Origin: Dethiosulfovibrio peptidovorans DSM 11002
GTDB taxonomy: Bacteria; Synergistota; Synergistia; Synergistales; Dethiosulfovibrionaceae
Direction of reading: 5' to 3'
Assembly: GCF_000172975.1 (NCBI RefSeq)
Contig: NZ_ABTR02000001.1
Location: forward strand, 1,960,501 to 2,024,500
Length of the DNA stretch: 64,000 bases
Shown: in pieces, positions 62,915-64,000 of the stretch
How the letters are laid out: each line of letters opens with the position of its first letter
How positions within the stretch are numbered: position 1 is the stretch's first letter
The notes under the pieces: model-generated
The model's input: only the letters and a program-made list of their open reading frames with translations
Told to the model about the DNA's origin: nothing
The model's database searches: none
Program-made: the position numbers and the translations under genes

Positions 62915-62960
62915 AGGTCGTATTGTGTCGTTGACATAATGCGACCTTTTTGTTATTTTT
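62915..62960 (+). terminator. intrinsic terminator of tRNA-Leu
   Basis: 13-bp stem AGGTCGTATTGTG/CATAATGCGACCT (two G-T pairs, 62915-62927 with 62935-62947), 7-base loop, tail TTTTTGTTATTTTT. Confidence 0.9.
62931..62959 (+). promoter_or_regulatory. candidate rpoB promoter overlapping the tRNA-Leu terminator
   Basis: Perfect TTGACA (62931-62936) inside the terminator loop and 3' arm, 17-base spacer, TATTTT (62954-62959, 4 of 6). It would give a leader of about 57 bases before the rpoB ATG. Confidence 0.4.
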
Positions 62961-63022
62961 ATTGTTCGTCAGCATGGAGAGTTTACCCTCACTTTTAGAG
63001 ACACAGGGAGGTCGTCAGCCTA

Positions 63023-64000
63023 ATGGCCGAATTCGTACCCGTGGGCAAAAAGCGCAGCCGCCTCACCTTTGGGCGTGTTCGAGATCTAGTAGAGATCCCG
63101 GACATGGTCGAGGTGCAGCGAGATTCCTACCGAAGCTTCTTTCAGGAGGATGTCGATCCCGACAAAAGGGACAGCGTAGGACTTCAGGAACTTCTCGACG
63201 AGATTTTTCCGATTGAAAGTTACGACGGCTCCTTTGCCCTGGAGTTCGTCCGATACTATCTGGACAGGCCAGCCACTACACAGGAGGAGTCCCAGCAGAA
63301 GGACTGTACCTGGCATCGTCCCGTACGAGCCACCATAAGACTCGTAAACAGAAAGAACCTGGAGATCAAGGAAGAGGAGATCTTTCTGGGCGACTTTCCG
63401 ATGATGACAGAGAGGGGAACCTTCATCATCAACGGAACCGAAAGAGTCGTCGTCAACCAGCTTACCCGCTCCGCGGGAATCTACTTCAAGGTAGACTATT
63501 CAGCCCCCGTGGCCGAGACCTTCACCGCCAAGATAATCCCCGACAGAGGAGCCTGGCTGGAGTTCGCCATGGGAAGCGGAGATGCCCTCTACGTCAACAT
63601 AGACAACCGCAAGAAACTTCCTGGAACCCTTCTTCTCAAGGCCTTCGGAGTCTCATCCAACGAGGAGATGCTTCGTCTTTTCGGAGGGGAGATAGAGGAG
63701 GTCGATATATCGGAGGAACTTCTGATAGGCAGGCTTCTCGGTGAGACTGTCCTGGACGAGGGCGGGAACGTCGTGGTCCGCAAGGAGGAACGTATAGGGA
63801 AGGAAGAGCTCGAACGACTTTGGGACATCGGCCGAACGAGGGTGAAGGTCTGGAACGTCAACCCCGTTTTCGCCGCTACGTTGGAGAAGGATTTCACCAA
63901 CAACAGAGACGAGGCTATGTTGGAGATATTCCGCAGGCTTCGTCCTAACGACCCGGCCAGAATAGAGAACGCCAGAGAGTACATAGACAGCCTGTTCTTC
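63023..64000 (+). CDS. rpoB: RNA polymerase beta subunit, 3' end outside window
   Basis: The frame runs open from ATG 63023 (GGGAGG upstream) to the window end, giving 326 codons of the N-terminus. It begins MAEFVPVGKKRSRLTFGRV. It contains IPDMVEVQRDSYRSFFQ and the conserved lobe segment GDFPMMTERGTFIINGTERVVVNQL..RSAG (residues about 130-165), diagnostic for the bacterial beta subunit. The rifampicin region lies beyond the window. Its upstream neighbour is tRNA-Leu rather than rplL, which is the usual gene before rpoB. Confidence 0.97.
   Translation, partial: MAEFVPVGKKRSRLTFGRVRDLVEIPDMVEVQRDSYRSFFQEDVDPDKRDSVGLQELLDEIFPIESYDGSFALEFVRYYLDRPATTQEESQQKDCTWHRPVRATIRLVNRKNLEIKEEEIFLGDFPMMTERGTFIINGTERVVVNQLTRSAGIYFKVDYSAPVAETFTAKIIPDRGAWLEFAMGSGDALYVNIDNRKKLPGTLLLKAFGVSSNEEMLRLFGGEIEEVDISEELLIGRLLGETVLDEGGNVVVRKEERIGKEELERLWDIGRTRVKVWNVNPVFAATLEKDFTNNRDEAMLEIFRRLRPNDPARIENAREYIDSLFF

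Overview
The window is a gene-dense stretch of a bacterial chromosome, almost entirely on the + strand. It holds about 50 protein genes, four tRNA genes that all encode their CCA end, and clear sigma-70-type promoters and intrinsic terminators. I see no insertion sequence, prophage, integrase or CRISPR array. The gene set points to an anaerobic, diderm (LPS-bearing) bacterium: lptA-lptB lie beside a Clostridia-like radC-mreBCD-PBP2-minCDE-rodA-rSAM-rng order, with Rex, a K+-type membrane pyrophosphatase and a lone hydrogenase-maturation protease. This mix fits the phylum Synergistota best (Dethiosulfovibrio-like). That placement is inference from gene content and protein flavour, not from a database search.

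Layout. 1-6400: a TPR membrane protein (5' end outside the window), a degenerate RelA/SpoT-fold protein, a parvulin-like secreted chaperone, tRNA-Ala, a flavin disulfide oxidoreductase and a CheX-like protein. 6500-14440: a MarR regulator, then an accessory catabolic-looking cluster of a divergent FCD-GntR regulator, an SDR dehydrogenase, two divergent GcvP-like PLP subunits, an AcoX-type NAD-kinase-fold protein and an NhaC-type antiporter. 14450-14710: tRNA-Glu and tRNA-Gln on the minus strand. 14870-22000: a class II aldolase-like protein, lptA-lptB, the hydrogenase-type protease, murJ and tsaD. 22080-24230: groES-groEL under a perfect CIRCE operator. 24330-33270: guaA, hppA, dnaG, rpoD, an S4 protein, eno and rex. 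33350-41250: yajC-secD-secF, recJ, a long rel, dtd and an MBL hydrolase. 41245-48900: radC and the complete cell-shape and division-site operon. 48940-57850: B12-type radical SAM protein, DUF2344 partner, rng, smc, a methyltransferase and rsmI. 57880-62700: metG, tatD, tgt and tsaC. 62735-64000: tRNA-Leu and the start of rpoB.

Most of the window is housekeeping. tsaC and tsaD both serve t6A tRNA modification. dnaG-rpoD form the macromolecular-synthesis pair. mreBCD/PBP2/RodA elongate the wall, MinCDE places the septum, and MurJ and LptAB feed the envelope. The region most likely to hold something undescribed is 7037-14440. There a GcvPA/GcvPB pair keeps the PLP lysine but has changed several motifs that are conserved in glycine decarboxylase. 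It sits with an SDR, an AcoX-like protein and a Na+/H+-antiporter-type carrier, with no GcvH, GcvT or lipoate gene in view. This could be a decarboxylase or lyase route for a substrate other than glycine.
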